DNA from: Microcoleus sp. FACHB-831
Lineage (GTDB): Bacteria > Cyanobacteriota > Cyanobacteriia > Cyanobacteriales > FACHB-T130
NCBI RefSeq assembly: GCF_014695585.1
Contig: NZ_JACJON010000026.1
Span: 1-64,000 of the forward strand
Length of the DNA: 64,000 nt
Direction of reading: 5' to 3'
Shown here: positions 24,001 to 32,204 of the stretch, piece by piece
How the letters are laid out: every line of letters starts with the position of its first letter
Position numbering within the stretch: the stretch's first letter is position 1
Program-made: the position numbers and the translations under genes
The notes under the pieces: generated by a model
Database searches by the model: none
Seen by the model: only the letters and a program-made list of their open reading frames with translations
Told to the model about the DNA's origin: nothing

Positions 24001-26101
24001 TTGTCGCTGGGTCAGTCCGCAGTTCTCTGAGCAACCCAAACCCATCGAGTTGAGGAATCATAACATCTGTCAGCACCAGATCGGGAGCCTGTTGCCGAAT
24101 AATTGCCGCAGCCGTCATTCCATCCGCTACGGTTTCTACTTCATATTGGTGACTCAATAACCGCCTCACATAGTCACGCATATCAGCGTTGTCATCGACA
24201 AAGAGGATTCGTGCAGAAGGATTTGAGGGGTGGAGGGGCTGAGGAACACAGGAGAAGATGTCTAGCTTGCTGCCTTGCTCCCCTGCCTCCTCTGGTAGCC
24301 AGCATAATGCTTCCTCAATGTAAGGAGATGCACCTGTTGCAGTTGAAGCGAGCGTTCGAGTTGAGGCAATTTGGTTTTGGGGAAGATGAAGAAAGCCTGT
24401 AGGAATTGACACTGTGAAACAGCTACCTTGCCCTTCCAAGCTGGTAACGGCAATTGTTCCACCATGCAACCGCGCTAACTCTTGCACGAGAGATAAGCCG
24501 ATTCCCGACCCTTCGTAGGTTCTTCCTCTGGCTCCGGGTACGCGATGAAACCGCTCAAACAAATGAGGTAAATAGCTTTCTGGAATGCCAATACCCGTAT
24601 CGCGCACATCCAGTTCTACACGATCCGTGTAAGAGCGCAAGCTCACCCGAATTTCGCCCTCGAAGGTGAATTTGAATGCATTAGACAGCAGATTGAGAAC
24701 AATTTTCTCCCACATTTCGCGATCGATGTAAATCGGCTCCGGGAGAGGAGGACAGTCTACCACCAGTTGCATACCTGTGCGTTCGATGGCAGAACGAAAT
24801 ACGCTGGCAAGTTCGCAGGTGAAGGTGGATAGATCTGTGGGTTCATAGGCTGCGTCAATCCTACCCGCTTCTATGCGCGAGAAATCCAGGAGTGTATTGA
24901 TTAACTTCAACAATCGCAGGCTGTTGCGTAAGCTGACTTGTAGTTGGTTGCGTTGGTTCTTTGAGAGTGGCTCGTTCCCTAGCAATGTTTCTTCTAAAGA
25001 GCCAAGCATCAGCGTTAAGGGAGTCCGCAATTCATGGCTGATGTTGCTGAAAAAGGTGGTTTTCGCGCGATCTAACTCAGCCAGTGCTTCTGCCCGTTTG
25101 CATTCGGCTTCATAGGCATCAGCATTGGCGATCGCTGTCGTTACGTTACTCGCAACCAAATCAAAAAAGCCGCGATATTCATCATCAAATTCTCGTCGAG
25201 GACTAATGCCAAGCACCAAAGCTCCTGCTAACTGTTGCTTTTGCCCAGTAGCAATTGGCATCACTAAAGCAGCATTGGGAGAATCTGGCCAAGCGCCTCC
25301 CGGTAACGCTCCAAATCGGGTTGGCAAATCTTCAATTAGCTGCGCCTGAAGTGTTGATTTAACTCTAGCCAGATTCCATAGATCGATTGCTTGAGTTAAA
25401 TCAACTTGTTGGAGACTCTTGGCGGCTCCTATCTCAATGCCTGCTGTTCCAGTTAGGCGAGCTTGTCTTCCAATGTCCTCGTCAACTAAATACAGTAGGG
25501 CAAACGGAACATCGTAAGGATTTTTGGCGAGGGTGTGAGTGGCAATGCGGCAAGCTTCCTCAACTGTTTTTGCTTCTACACTATTGCTTGCCAGGTCGCG
25601 CAACGTCTGGAGGCGACGCTCACCTACAATTTGCTTTGTTGTTTCGCTGCAAGCACAGAAGACTCCCTCAACGTTGCCGCTCTCATCTCGCACGGGGCTG
25701 TAGGAGAAGGTGAAGTAGGTTTCTTCTAGATAGCCATTACGATTCATCAGCAACAGCAAGTCTTCAGACCAAGTGGGTTGACCTGTACTGCGGACGCTAT
25801 CAGCAAGTGGGCCTATAGCATCCCAAATCTCCGCCCAACAGTCTTTGGCAGACTGCCCTAAAAACTGGGGATGCTTGCTGGCTCCGAGAATGGGACAGTA
25901 GGCATCGTTATAGAGGCTGATATATTCAGAACCCCACCAGACGAACATGGGGTGGCGAGAGTTCAAAATAATACTCACAGAAGTTTTTAAACTCTGAGGC
26001 CACTGGGAAACGGGGCCTAAAGGCGTTTGCGACCAATCGTGCGATCGCATTAATGCGCCCATCTCACCACCGCCTGCAAACAGATCCACTGTCATCATCA
26101 C
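21056..26101 (-). CDS. Double hybrid sensor histidine kinase (PAS-GAF-HK-REC-PASx4-HK-REC)
   Basis: This 1681-residue cytosolic protein carries two complete kinase cores. In order: PAS-like sensor (about 30-160), GAF (about 165-330), HisKA with His356 (SHELRTPL) and HATPase, REC1 with Asp679 (LTDVMIPQLDG), four PAS/PAC units (about 775-1270), second HisKA with His1303 (SHELRSPL) and HATPase, and REC2 with Asp1604 (VCDVGMADMDG). ATP-lid motifs DTGIGIP and DNGKGI, plus GLGLGLAIV in the second core, are intact. No membrane helix is seen, so the signal is probably intracellular. A 21-residue stretch (1394-1414) between the second HisKA and HATPase is translated from a heptamer repeat. The gene is divergent from the KaiC-like pair. 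Confidence 0.92.
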   Translation of the reverse strand: MMMTVDLFAGGGEMGALMRSHDWSQTPLGPVSQWPQSLKTSVSIILNSRHPMFVWWGSEYISLYNDAYCPILGASKHPQFLGQSAKDCWAEIWDAIGPLADSVRSTGQPTWSEDLLLLMNRNGYLEETYFTFSYSPVRDESGNVEGVFCACSETTKQIVGERRLQTLRDLASNSVEAKTVEEACRIATHTLAKNPYDVPFALLYLVDEDIGRQARLTGTAGIEIGAAKSLQQVDLTQAIDLWNLARVKSTLQAQLIEDLPTRFGALPGGAWPDSPNAALVMPIATGQKQQLAGALVLGISPRREFDDEYRGFFDLVASNVTTAIANADAYEAECKRAEALAELDRAKTTFFSNISHELRTPLTLMLGSLEETLLGNEPLSKNQRNQLQVSLRNSLRLLKLINTLLDFSRIEAGRIDAAYEPTDLSTFTCELASVFRSAIERTGMQLVVDCPPLPEPIYIDREMWEKIVLNLLSNAFKFTFEGEIRVSLRSYTDRVELDVRDTGIGIPESYLPHLFERFHRVPGARGRTYEGSGIGLSLVQELARLHGGTIAVTSLEGQGSCFTVSIPTGFLHLPQNQIASTRTLASTATGASPYIEEALCWLPEEAGEQGSKLDIFSCVPQPLHPSNPSARILFVDDNADMRDYVRRLLSHQYEVETVADGMTAAAIIRQQAPDLVLTDVMIPQLDGFGLLRELRTDPATRELPIILLSARAGEEARVEGLKAGADDYLIKPFSARELLARVEANLKLSRLRKEAVQQEQVLRQEAESVKARLESVLSSINNSFVVLDCDWRFVYANDRAAALSQVPKAALLGQRIWDVFPVIGGSLIETEFHRAVVEQRPIQFEYFFPPQNRWYEHYVYPIANGLSVFTADITQRKQAELALQESETRYRQLVELSPNGIFIQSEGRFVFANQAAVSLFGATEKEQLLGKRVVDMISPEYRSAVVERIEQLRNTQVIPLLEEKWLRLDGTVVDVEVAALPFTYQGKWAAQVIVRDISDRKRVEAEREQAQIALQQSEERARLAIQVGRLGTWRYNPKTDLVEMDKRMCEIWGEIDTVLPLPRVLERIHPNDRERVVNAISAALAPSSPGTYEIDYRIVWDDGTERWVLANGQVQFEGEGASRQAIGFIGTALDITERKQAEEALRESEELKQRILESSNDCIKVLTLDGQILYINTGGLSLLEIDDPTPLLNTDWLDFWHDEDLERAKTAIAAAKAGNIGQFQGYCYCQITKNEPKCWDSVITPIRDASGQVAQLVVISRDITQQKQAESEREQLLAREQAAREQAETANRIKDEFLAVLSHELRSPLNPILGWAKLLQSRTFDEQKTKQALATIERNAKLQTQLIEDLLDVSRILRGKLVLNTVPVNLTATIEAALETVRLAAEAKAIDLQFIILDFGLKDTNNPKSKIQNRVFQVLGDSTRLQQVIWNLVSNAIKFTPSGGAVEIRLEQIDTYAQIQVKDNGKGIEREFLPYVFEYFRQEDGTTTRKFGGLGLGLAIVRHLVELHGGNVWAESPGEGLGATFIVRLPLLPASTQTPPDYPQTTSMIHLMKLQILVVDDEPDIRDIVSFILEQAGAIVRVAASASEALNLIEQSLPDVLVCDVGMADMDGYMLMRLLRRQPPEKGGKIPAIALTAYAGESDRQLAIASGFQRHLTKPVEPDELLRAIKILLEEFVYQKK
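21862..21922. repeat. Heptamer repeat insertion in the kinase gene, inverted halves
   Basis: Degenerate ATTTTGGA/TCCAAAAT units in both orientations flank a short spacer, giving a potential hairpin. On the coding strand it adds ILDFG and NPKSKIQN in frame. Confidence 0.8.
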
Positions 26102-26726
26102 CTCTTGTCGGATTCCTGCGTTACATCACACTACGTTTCGATAAGCTTGTTGCTTCGGGAGAGAGCATACTGGCTAAAAATTTTCCCTGCCTGCGTCTGG
26201 GTTAATGCCAACGCGGGAGGTCTGGAAATGCCGCATCATCCCAATGACAAATCGCGATCTCGATCAGAGCGCTCTTTGCGGGTTGATTGAAGGAGAAGAG
26301 AATAAAGGGGCCTTTGGCTCATATTCCCAAGCTAACGTGTTTGAGCAAAATTCTTGGGGCTGCAACAAGCAGGCAATCCAGATTTATCAACTGGTAAGTA
26401 TATAAAAAGCCAGAAAATCGACTACTACATATTTCGCCATATTTTACCTATCTACCTTATCGACTTTCAGGCTGAGTGCGTATGTAAAATCGATATTTTT
26501 TATCTATCCCATCAAACCCAGTTCCCCTTTCAGCTCTAAATTATAGGTTTGTTAAACATCAGGAGACTATTCATCTCTTGCCTTTAGAAACTCTGTTACA
26601 GAAACACCGACGCCTTGTGTTAAATTGCCCCTATGTAAGCGATTGATGGTTTATGTTCCTCAAATTAAGAAGCATTTGAGCCATTAAAATTAAGTAGCCC
26701 AACCCGCCAAGGAAACTATATCGAGC
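26102..26726. other. Divergent intergenic region, no gene seen
   Basis: About 620 bases lie between the large kinase (minus) and the KaiC-like gene (plus). Short open frames (for example 26205-26405) have no protein-family character. Both promoters should lie here, but no specific box is clear enough to call. Confidence 0.5.
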
Positions 26727-28166
26727 ATGTATACAGACCGTCTAGCGACCGGAATCTCAGGTCTCGATGAGGTTCTTTATGGTGGATATATCCCTGGCCG
26801 AGCCTATTTAGTGCGGGGTGGGCCAGGAACAGGCAAGACAACCCTGGGATGGCACTTCCTCTTTGCCGGAGTCGCGGCTGGGGAAGCAGTCCTGTTCATC
26901 ACATTAGGAGAACCCGTTACACAGCTTCTACAGTCGGCACGCGAGCTAGGATTTGACCCAACGCAAGTCAAGTTTCTAGACCTTAGTCCCTCTTCTGACT
27001 TTTTTGCAGAAGTCCAGACCTATGACATCTTCACACCAGCGGAAGTTGAACGGGAACCGACGACTCAGCGGATTGTCGAGCAGGTACAAATGCTGAAACC
27101 GCAGCGAATTTTTATTGATGCGATGACCCAGTTTCGCTACTTTGCGACAGATGCGTTTCAGTTTCGCAAGCAAGCGTTGTCCTTTCTGCGGTTTTTAGTA
27201 GAGCAAGGAGCAACGGTTCTCTTAACCTCAGAAAATAGCCCAGAAGCACCTGATGACGATTTACAGTTCATGAGTGATGGCGTCATTACGCTCAATTTCA
27301 CCGCACAAGCGCGGACGCTATCGATTTCTAAATTTCGGGGATCTGACTTTCGCGCGGAGTCTCATTCCATGCGCCTTACCAGCACTGGAGTGAAGATATT
27401 TCCCCGCTTAGTGCCAGAAATCTATACGCAGCCGTTTACGCTCGAAAACATTTCTTCTGGAATTCCAGAGCTTGATGAATTACTGCATGGCGGGTTGGAG
27501 CGCGGCACTATTACGATTATTAGTGGTCCAAGCGGGGTCGGCAAAAGCACCCTGGGACTCCAGTTTATGAAGGAAGCGGCGGGTCGAGGCGAACGTTCCG
27601 TGATTTACAGCTTTGAGGAGTGGCAAGAGACCCTAGTGCGGCGGGCACAAGCGATCAACATTCCCGTCCATGCCATGCTGAACCTGGGGACGTTATCGGT
27701 CGTGCAGGTGTCGCCTCTGCACTACACACCGGATGAGTTTGCCAGCCTGGTGCGGTTGGAAGTTGAAGAACGACAGGCGCGGATTGTGATGCTTGACAGC
27801 GTGGCAGGCTATCGACTGTCGGTGCGAGGCGAGGATCTGGTTAGCCACATCCATGCCCTATGCAAGTATTTGCAAAGCCAGGGAGTGGCAGTGCTGTTGA
27901 TCAATGAGGTGGAGGCGATTACAGGGGAGTTTCGCGCTACAGAGGTTGGTATCAGCTATCTGGCAGACAATCTTATGTTTCTGCGCTACCTGGAGATGAA
28001 GGGGGAGTTGCGGCGGGCGATTGGGGTTTTGAAGAAGCGGATGACAGATTTTGAGAAAACCCTGCGGGAGTTTGAGATCAGTCGCTATGGGATCAAGGTC
28101 GGGAAGCCGTTAACAAATATGCGGGGAGTGCTGCGGGGAGTTCCGGAACTGCTGGACGAGGAGTAA
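26727..28166 (+). CDS. KaiC-like double-domain RecA ATPase
   Basis: The 479-residue protein has two RecA-type KaiC domains. Walker A of CI is GGPGTGKT with Lys37; Walker A of CII is GPSGVGKS with Lys273. Walker B-type strands IFIDAMTQF and RIVMLDSVAG are present. It is shorter than clock KaiC (about 519 residues). At the CII phosphosite position the sequence is Ser410-Tyr411 where clock KaiC has Ser-Thr, so the full circadian phosphorylation cycle is unlikely. The next gene, 46 bases downstream, is a REC-PAS histidine kinase, a pairing typical of non-clock KaiC homologues. The start ATG at 26727 immediately precedes the TGISGLDEVLYGG opening. Confidence 0.9.
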   Translation: MYTDRLATGISGLDEVLYGGYIPGRAYLVRGGPGTGKTTLGWHFLFAGVAAGEAVLFITLGEPVTQLLQSARELGFDPTQVKFLDLSPSSDFFAEVQTYDIFTPAEVEREPTTQRIVEQVQMLKPQRIFIDAMTQFRYFATDAFQFRKQALSFLRFLVEQGATVLLTSENSPEAPDDDLQFMSDGVITLNFTAQARTLSISKFRGSDFRAESHSMRLTSTGVKIFPRLVPEIYTQPFTLENISSGIPELDELLHGGLERGTITIISGPSGVGKSTLGLQFMKEAAGRGERSVIYSFEEWQETLVRRAQAINIPVHAMLNLGTLSVVQVSPLHYTPDEFASLVRLEVEERQARIVMLDSVAGYRLSVRGEDLVSHIHALCKYLQSQGVAVLLINEVEAITGEFRATEVGISYLADNLMFLRYLEMKGELRRAIGVLKKRMTDFEKTLREFEISRYGIKVGKPLTNMRGVLRGVPELLDEE

Positions 28167-28212
28167 TCTTGAGTTTCACTTTCTGTTATTGTCACGTTTT
28201 AGGGAATTAACC

Positions 28213-29778
28213 ATGAACCGGATTCTACTATTTCTAGAAAACAGCGAGAATCGTCGGTTACTGGAAGAATTTCTGAGCTTCCGCTATGAGGTGCGTGTAG
28301 GAAACTCTTTATTGCAAACAAAACAGGCGGTTCCTATGCTGGATGAGCCGTTCGATCTGTGTATTTTGGATGGAGTGGCCTTGAATCATCTGTGGGAGTG
28401 GGCACGCGCCAAAAAAGAAATGGAGCAGCCTGTATTTCTGCCGTTTCTGTTAGTAACTCCGCAATCTCAGGTGAAGTTGCTGACCCGTCAGCTTTGGCAG
28501 AGTGTGGATGATTTGATTAGCAAGCCGATCGAAAAGTTGGAATTACAGGCGCGAGTAGAAATGCTGCTGCGATCGCGGCAACTGTCGCTACAACTGAAGG
28601 CAAGCAATCAACAGCTTCAAGATGAGATTGCTCAGCGCGATCGCGCTGAAGCCGAGCGTGAAATGGCGATCGCTGCTTTGCAAGACAACGAACTTCGCTT
28701 CCGGCGGCTGACTGAATCTAATGTAATTGGCATGATTGTGGCTGATTTAAAGGGCAATATTGTTGATGCCAATCAGGCGTTTCTCAATATGGTGGGCTAT
28801 ACATCTGAAGAGTTGCAGATGGGGACAATTCAGTGGCAAGCGATGACACCACCTGAGTATCAGGCGTTAGATCTACAAGGAATTGAGAAACTGCGCTCGA
28901 CTGGCTTGCTCACGCCGTTTGAAAAAGAATATATTCACAAAGATGGCAACCGCGTCCCTGTAGAGGTCGGTGGTGCGTTGCTTGATGCGGTCGAGCAAAC
29001 TGCTGTATGTTTCGTGTTGGATATTAGCGATCGCAAACGAGCTGAAGCAGAAACCCAACGCGCACTTGCACGAGAACGAGAAATCAACGAGCTGAAGTCT
29101 CGCTTTGTCTACATGGTTTCGCACGAATTCCGCAACCCGTTGAATATCATTTCTGGTTTTGTGCGTCTCCTCGAACGCCAGGGAAATCGGCTTGAGCCAG
29201 AGCGTCAGGCAGACTTTTACCAGCGCATCAAGTCCGCCATTGACAGAATGACTACCCTGCTAGACGATGTATTGCTAATTGGCGAAACAGAAACGAATCG
29301 TTTGTCATTTCAGCCTGCACCGCTAGAAGTCATATCCTTTTGCCAGTCTTTAGTTGAAGACCTTAAAATCGCTAACGACGAGGTTGAGATCGGCTTTATC
29401 TATACAGTCGAAAGCTTGAACGCTAATCTCGACAGCGCCCTACTGCGTAACATTCTCGGAAATTTGCTCTCGAACGCTATTAAGTATTCAAGTGCAGGTA
29501 GCCCAGTGCAACTTTATTTATCGTGCGAGGCTGATGTCCTCACTTTTAAAGTGCAGGATACCGGAATTGGCATTCCCCCAGAGGCACAGACACGATTGTT
29601 TGATGCCTTTTATCGAGCAAACAATGTGGACAGCAGAGCAGGTACTGGGTTAGGTTTGGCGATCGTCAAGCAGTCTGTAGATCTGCATGGTGGCACGATT
29701 TCAATTGAGAGCGAAGTTAATGTTGGCACAACCTTTATTGTCACTCTTCCCCTCAGCAAGCATCTGCACCAAAATTAA
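28213..29778 (+). CDS. REC-PAS histidine kinase partnered with KaiC-like ATPase
   Basis: The roughly 521-residue protein has an N-terminal receiver-like domain (about 1-120), a coiled coil, a PAS/PAC unit (about 160-280), a HisKA box (SHEFRNPLN) and a HATPase domain ending near residue 515. The receiver keeps the phospho-acceptor Asp (CILDGV) and the Lys (ISKPIEK). It has ENSEN in place of the usual acidic pair at the first strand, so its phosphorylation may be altered. ATG 28213, with AGGGAA upstream, is preferred to the TTG at 28189. Co-transcription with the KaiC-like gene is expected from the 46-base gap. Confidence 0.9.
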   Translation: MNRILLFLENSENRRLLEEFLSFRYEVRVGNSLLQTKQAVPMLDEPFDLCILDGVALNHLWEWARAKKEMEQPVFLPFLLVTPQSQVKLLTRQLWQSVDDLISKPIEKLELQARVEMLLRSRQLSLQLKASNQQLQDEIAQRDRAEAEREMAIAALQDNELRFRRLTESNVIGMIVADLKGNIVDANQAFLNMVGYTSEELQMGTIQWQAMTPPEYQALDLQGIEKLRSTGLLTPFEKEYIHKDGNRVPVEVGGALLDAVEQTAVCFVLDISDRKRAEAETQRALAREREINELKSRFVYMVSHEFRNPLNIISGFVRLLERQGNRLEPERQADFYQRIKSAIDRMTTLLDDVLLIGETETNRLSFQPAPLEVISFCQSLVEDLKIANDEVEIGFIYTVESLNANLDSALLRNILGNLLSNAIKYSSAGSPVQLYLSCEADVLTFKVQDTGIGIPPEAQTRLFDAFYRANNVDSRAGTGLGLAIVKQSVDLHGGTISIESEVNVGTTFIVTLPLSKHLHQN

Positions 29779-29812
29779 TCTTGGTTGCTGATAATAGCGA
29801 GATACATTAACC

Positions 29813-30571
29813 TTATTTCTGGGCAAAATGTGCTAGACGCGATCGCACCAGCAAGTCATTCAGCGCCTCTTTAGCAGAAGTCGTTTCAGGTAAACTACTA
29901 GCCTTACTCGCCGCCTCCAATTCGCCGCACAAATGCTGAAATTGCTGCTGATGAAACTCTATATCAACATCATCTAAAATAGCTTTTTCTGCACCTGACA
30001 ACTTCCTAGCAATTAGATCGGGTATGTATTGCAATTTGAAGGCTTCGTTTAGATGCACTAGATTAGCTTCCACTTCCCCCGTTCGCATTAAATGAATTCC
30101 GGTTAATAGCACCCTGTATATATATAACAATGGCTTAATTCTTCGTTCTTTATCGAAGAGCCGCCATTGCGTTTGGGCAAATCCGAGGTAATGGTGAACG
30201 TGATGGCGCGTAATGCAGTTTTTGGCAGTAACTTTTAATTCTTCATGAGCTGGATTCGTATGAAGAATTAAGGGTGAATAAAGTTGCTCTAAGACATAGC
30301 CGTTCTTTTTGAGTAGTAGGGAAAAGAACTTCTTGATATCGTGAGTTACCAGATCGATTTCCAGCCCATCTTGGAATTGCGATATTTCGATAGTCTCTCG
30401 CCCAGGATCTAGTCCAAGAACTTCCGATACTGGCAAAATGTGCGCTCCCCGCAAGTCATAATCGGAATCTGGCGATGGAAAGCCATACAGATGCGCTCCG
30501 CTTATTGTTGCGAACAAAAGCGGATAAGGCTGATTAGAAATTACATTTGTTAGCTGCTGTTTATTGTCCAT
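29813..30571 (-). CDS. Pol-beta superfamily nucleotidyltransferase (YcgL-like)
   Basis: The 252-residue protein opens with a minimal nucleotidyltransferase motif GAHLYGFPSPDSDYDLRG, with two Asp residues in DSDYD and a third acidic site in LEIDLVTHDIKKF. A helical C-terminal half resembles substrate-binding helices. The canonical motif has Ser after the first Gly; here it is Ala. Relatives are described only as predicted nucleotidyltransferases. The start ATG at 30571 is three bases from the stop of the upstream tandem-domain protein, so the two are translated from one message. The substrate is unknown. Confidence 0.8.
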   Translation of the reverse strand: MDNKQQLTNVISNQPYPLLFATISGAHLYGFPSPDSDYDLRGAHILPVSEVLGLDPGRETIEISQFQDGLEIDLVTHDIKKFFSLLLKKNGYVLEQLYSPLILHTNPAHEELKVTAKNCITRHHVHHYLGFAQTQWRLFDKERRIKPLLYIYRVLLTGIHLMRTGEVEANLVHLNEAFKLQYIPDLIARKLSGAEKAILDDVDIEFHQQQFQHLCGELEAASKASSLPETTSAKEALNDLLVRSRLAHFAQK

Positions 30572-30574
30572 ATT

Positions 30575-31261
30575 TTAACGGAGTTTTTCTGCCTTGCAGT
30601 ATAGCTTTGTTGGCGCTTCACCGAAGTATTTAAATAAGGCAGGACAGAGCCAACCCTCCATATTTTTTTGCTCCCAGTTATACCAGTTTCCGCCGTACTC
30701 GTTTCTTTGCCAAATAAGTTCTGCTTGATATCCTGGAAAAGGGTTTCCAGAAAACAAAAGCTTGAAACCTTTTTCGGCATTCGGGATATCCTCAACGAGA
30801 ATATCAATCATCTGCGGTATACCGCTAACAAATGGCTCCCGTACAAGTCCGACTCGTTCATCGTCAAACACCCAGGTATGCTCGCACCGATAGGGGAAAA
30901 TAACCATCATTGCGTTAGACATCGGTTCAGCCTTACAGTAAATTTTTTGTGGCGCTACACTAAAATACTTGAACAATGGTGGACTTAGCCACCCTTCTAA
31001 ATTTTTATCTCCCCAGCTATACCAGTTACCGCCATACTGTTCTTTCACCCAAATTAATTCTGCTTGATACTCTGAAAAAGGCACTAGGGAAAACAACAGT
31101 TTAAACCCTTTATCGGCATTGGGAATATCCCCAGCGAGAGCATCAATTATTGCAGGCATACCGCTGACAAAGGGTTCTTTGATAAGCCCAATAGTCTCAT
31201 AGTCAAATACCCAATAATCTTCATGCCGATAAGGAAAAATTACTATCTTTGTGTCGAACAT
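30575..31261 (-). CDS. Tandem-duplicated DUF6717-like protein
   Basis: The roughly 228-residue protein consists of two near-identical units of about 110 residues. Each unit runs from IVIFPYR or MVIFPYR through WVFD, EPFVSG-P, GFKLLFS and YQAELIW to GGNWY, EGWL-P-LFKYF and YCKAE. This family resembles DUF6717 as I recall it. No catalytic motif is apparent; the aromatic-rich core suggests a binding role. I place the start at ATG 31261 because the 17 residues upstream do not match the start of the second unit. It is translationally adjacent to the nucleotidyltransferase gene. Confidence 0.65.
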   Translation of the reverse strand: MFDTKIVIFPYRHEDYWVFDYETIGLIKEPFVSGMPAIIDALAGDIPNADKGFKLLFSLVPFSEYQAELIWVKEQYGGNWYSWGDKNLEGWLSPPLFKYFSVAPQKIYCKAEPMSNAMMVIFPYRCEHTWVFDDERVGLVREPFVSGIPQMIDILVEDIPNAEKGFKLLFSGNPFPGYQAELIWQRNEYGGNWYNWEQKNMEGWLCPALFKYFGEAPTKLYCKAEKLR

Positions 31262-31415
31262 AAAATTACTCTCAATAAGGAATTTTGTGGGTAGGCAAAA
31301 GCTCCTAGCCATAGTTACCAGGCGGGAGATTGGTAACTAGAATATCCCCGCTCTGCATCGACAGTGAGGCGCACGTTAACATTTATTAAGACCACTAGGA
31401 GCGATCGCTTCATAT

Positions 31416-32204
31416 ATGTGCCGATTACTAGGCTATCTCGGAAAACCACTTTCACTGGATCGTCTGCTGTTCAAACCAGAACACTCGCTGATTGTCCAAA
31501 GCTACGAACCCCGCGAGATGACCTCCGGCGTGGTCAATGCTGATGGCTACGGCATCGGCTGGTATCACTCTACGCGAGAAACTGACCCCTTCGTATACAA
31601 AAACCTGCTGCCCATTTGGGGTGATGTTAACCTGCCCGCCCTCAGCCGTTACATCGAGTCAGGGTGCATAACTGCTAACATTCGCAGCGCTACCACTGGT
31701 CAATCTGTCGATTTGAGTAATTGCCAGCCCTTTAGTCGCAAGAGTCTGTTATTCACTCACAACGGCGCCATCAAAAACTTCCGGCAATCTTTATATCGAC
31801 CAATCCGCAACTTACTAAGTGATGAGGCTTACCAAGCAATAGACGGCTCTACCGATTCCGAACACCTCTTCGCGATGATGATTAACGAATTGGTAGCTAA
31901 CCCAAATATTAGTCTAGAAAAAGCCTTGTACACCACGTTAACTACCCTAGCTGAGTTAGCCAAAACTCATCAAGTGGAAGTTTCTGCAAACATAATTGTC
32001 AGCGATGGCGATCGCATGGTCGCTTCTCGTTTTGCCCAAGGTGTCGCCACTCCCTCTCTCTATTGGCTGCGGGACGATCCATTATTCCCAGAGGCAGTAG
32101 TTATTGCCTCCGAACCGTTATTTACTAGCAATTGGAATAAATTACCCGAACGAAGCATTATTAGTGTGGGGGAAGACCTTGACGTTCAAATCGCTCAATT
32201 CTAA
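31416..32204 (+). CDS. egtC: Ergothioneine biosynthesis glutamine amidotransferase EgtC
   Basis: The 262-residue Ntn-type amidohydrolase begins MCRLLGYLG, where Cys2 becomes the N-terminal nucleophile. It shows the class II amidotransferase motifs NADGYGIGWY, TANIRSAT and FTHNGAIKNF. EgtC removes the gamma-glutamyl group from the hercynyl-glutamylcysteine sulfoxide intermediate. It is the first gene of an egtC-egtB-egtD cluster and overlaps egtB. The length fits the family. Neither the gamma-glutamylcysteine ligase EgtA nor the PLP lyase EgtE is present in this window. Confidence 0.9.
   Translation: MCRLLGYLGKPLSLDRLLFKPEHSLIVQSYEPREMTSGVVNADGYGIGWYHSTRETDPFVYKNLLPIWGDVNLPALSRYIESGCITANIRSATTGQSVDLSNCQPFSRKSLLFTHNGAIKNFRQSLYRPIRNLLSDEAYQAIDGSTDSEHLFAMMINELVANPNISLEKALYTTLTTLAELAKTHQVEVSANIIVSDGDRMVASRFAQGVATPSLYWLRDDPLFPEAVVIASEPLFTSNWNKLPERSIISVGEDLDVQIAQF

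Noticed and set aside
26205-26405. Short open frame between the large kinase and the KaiC-like gene
   Set aside because: It has no recognisable motif or convincing ribosome site, and overlapping alternatives in other frames look equally good.
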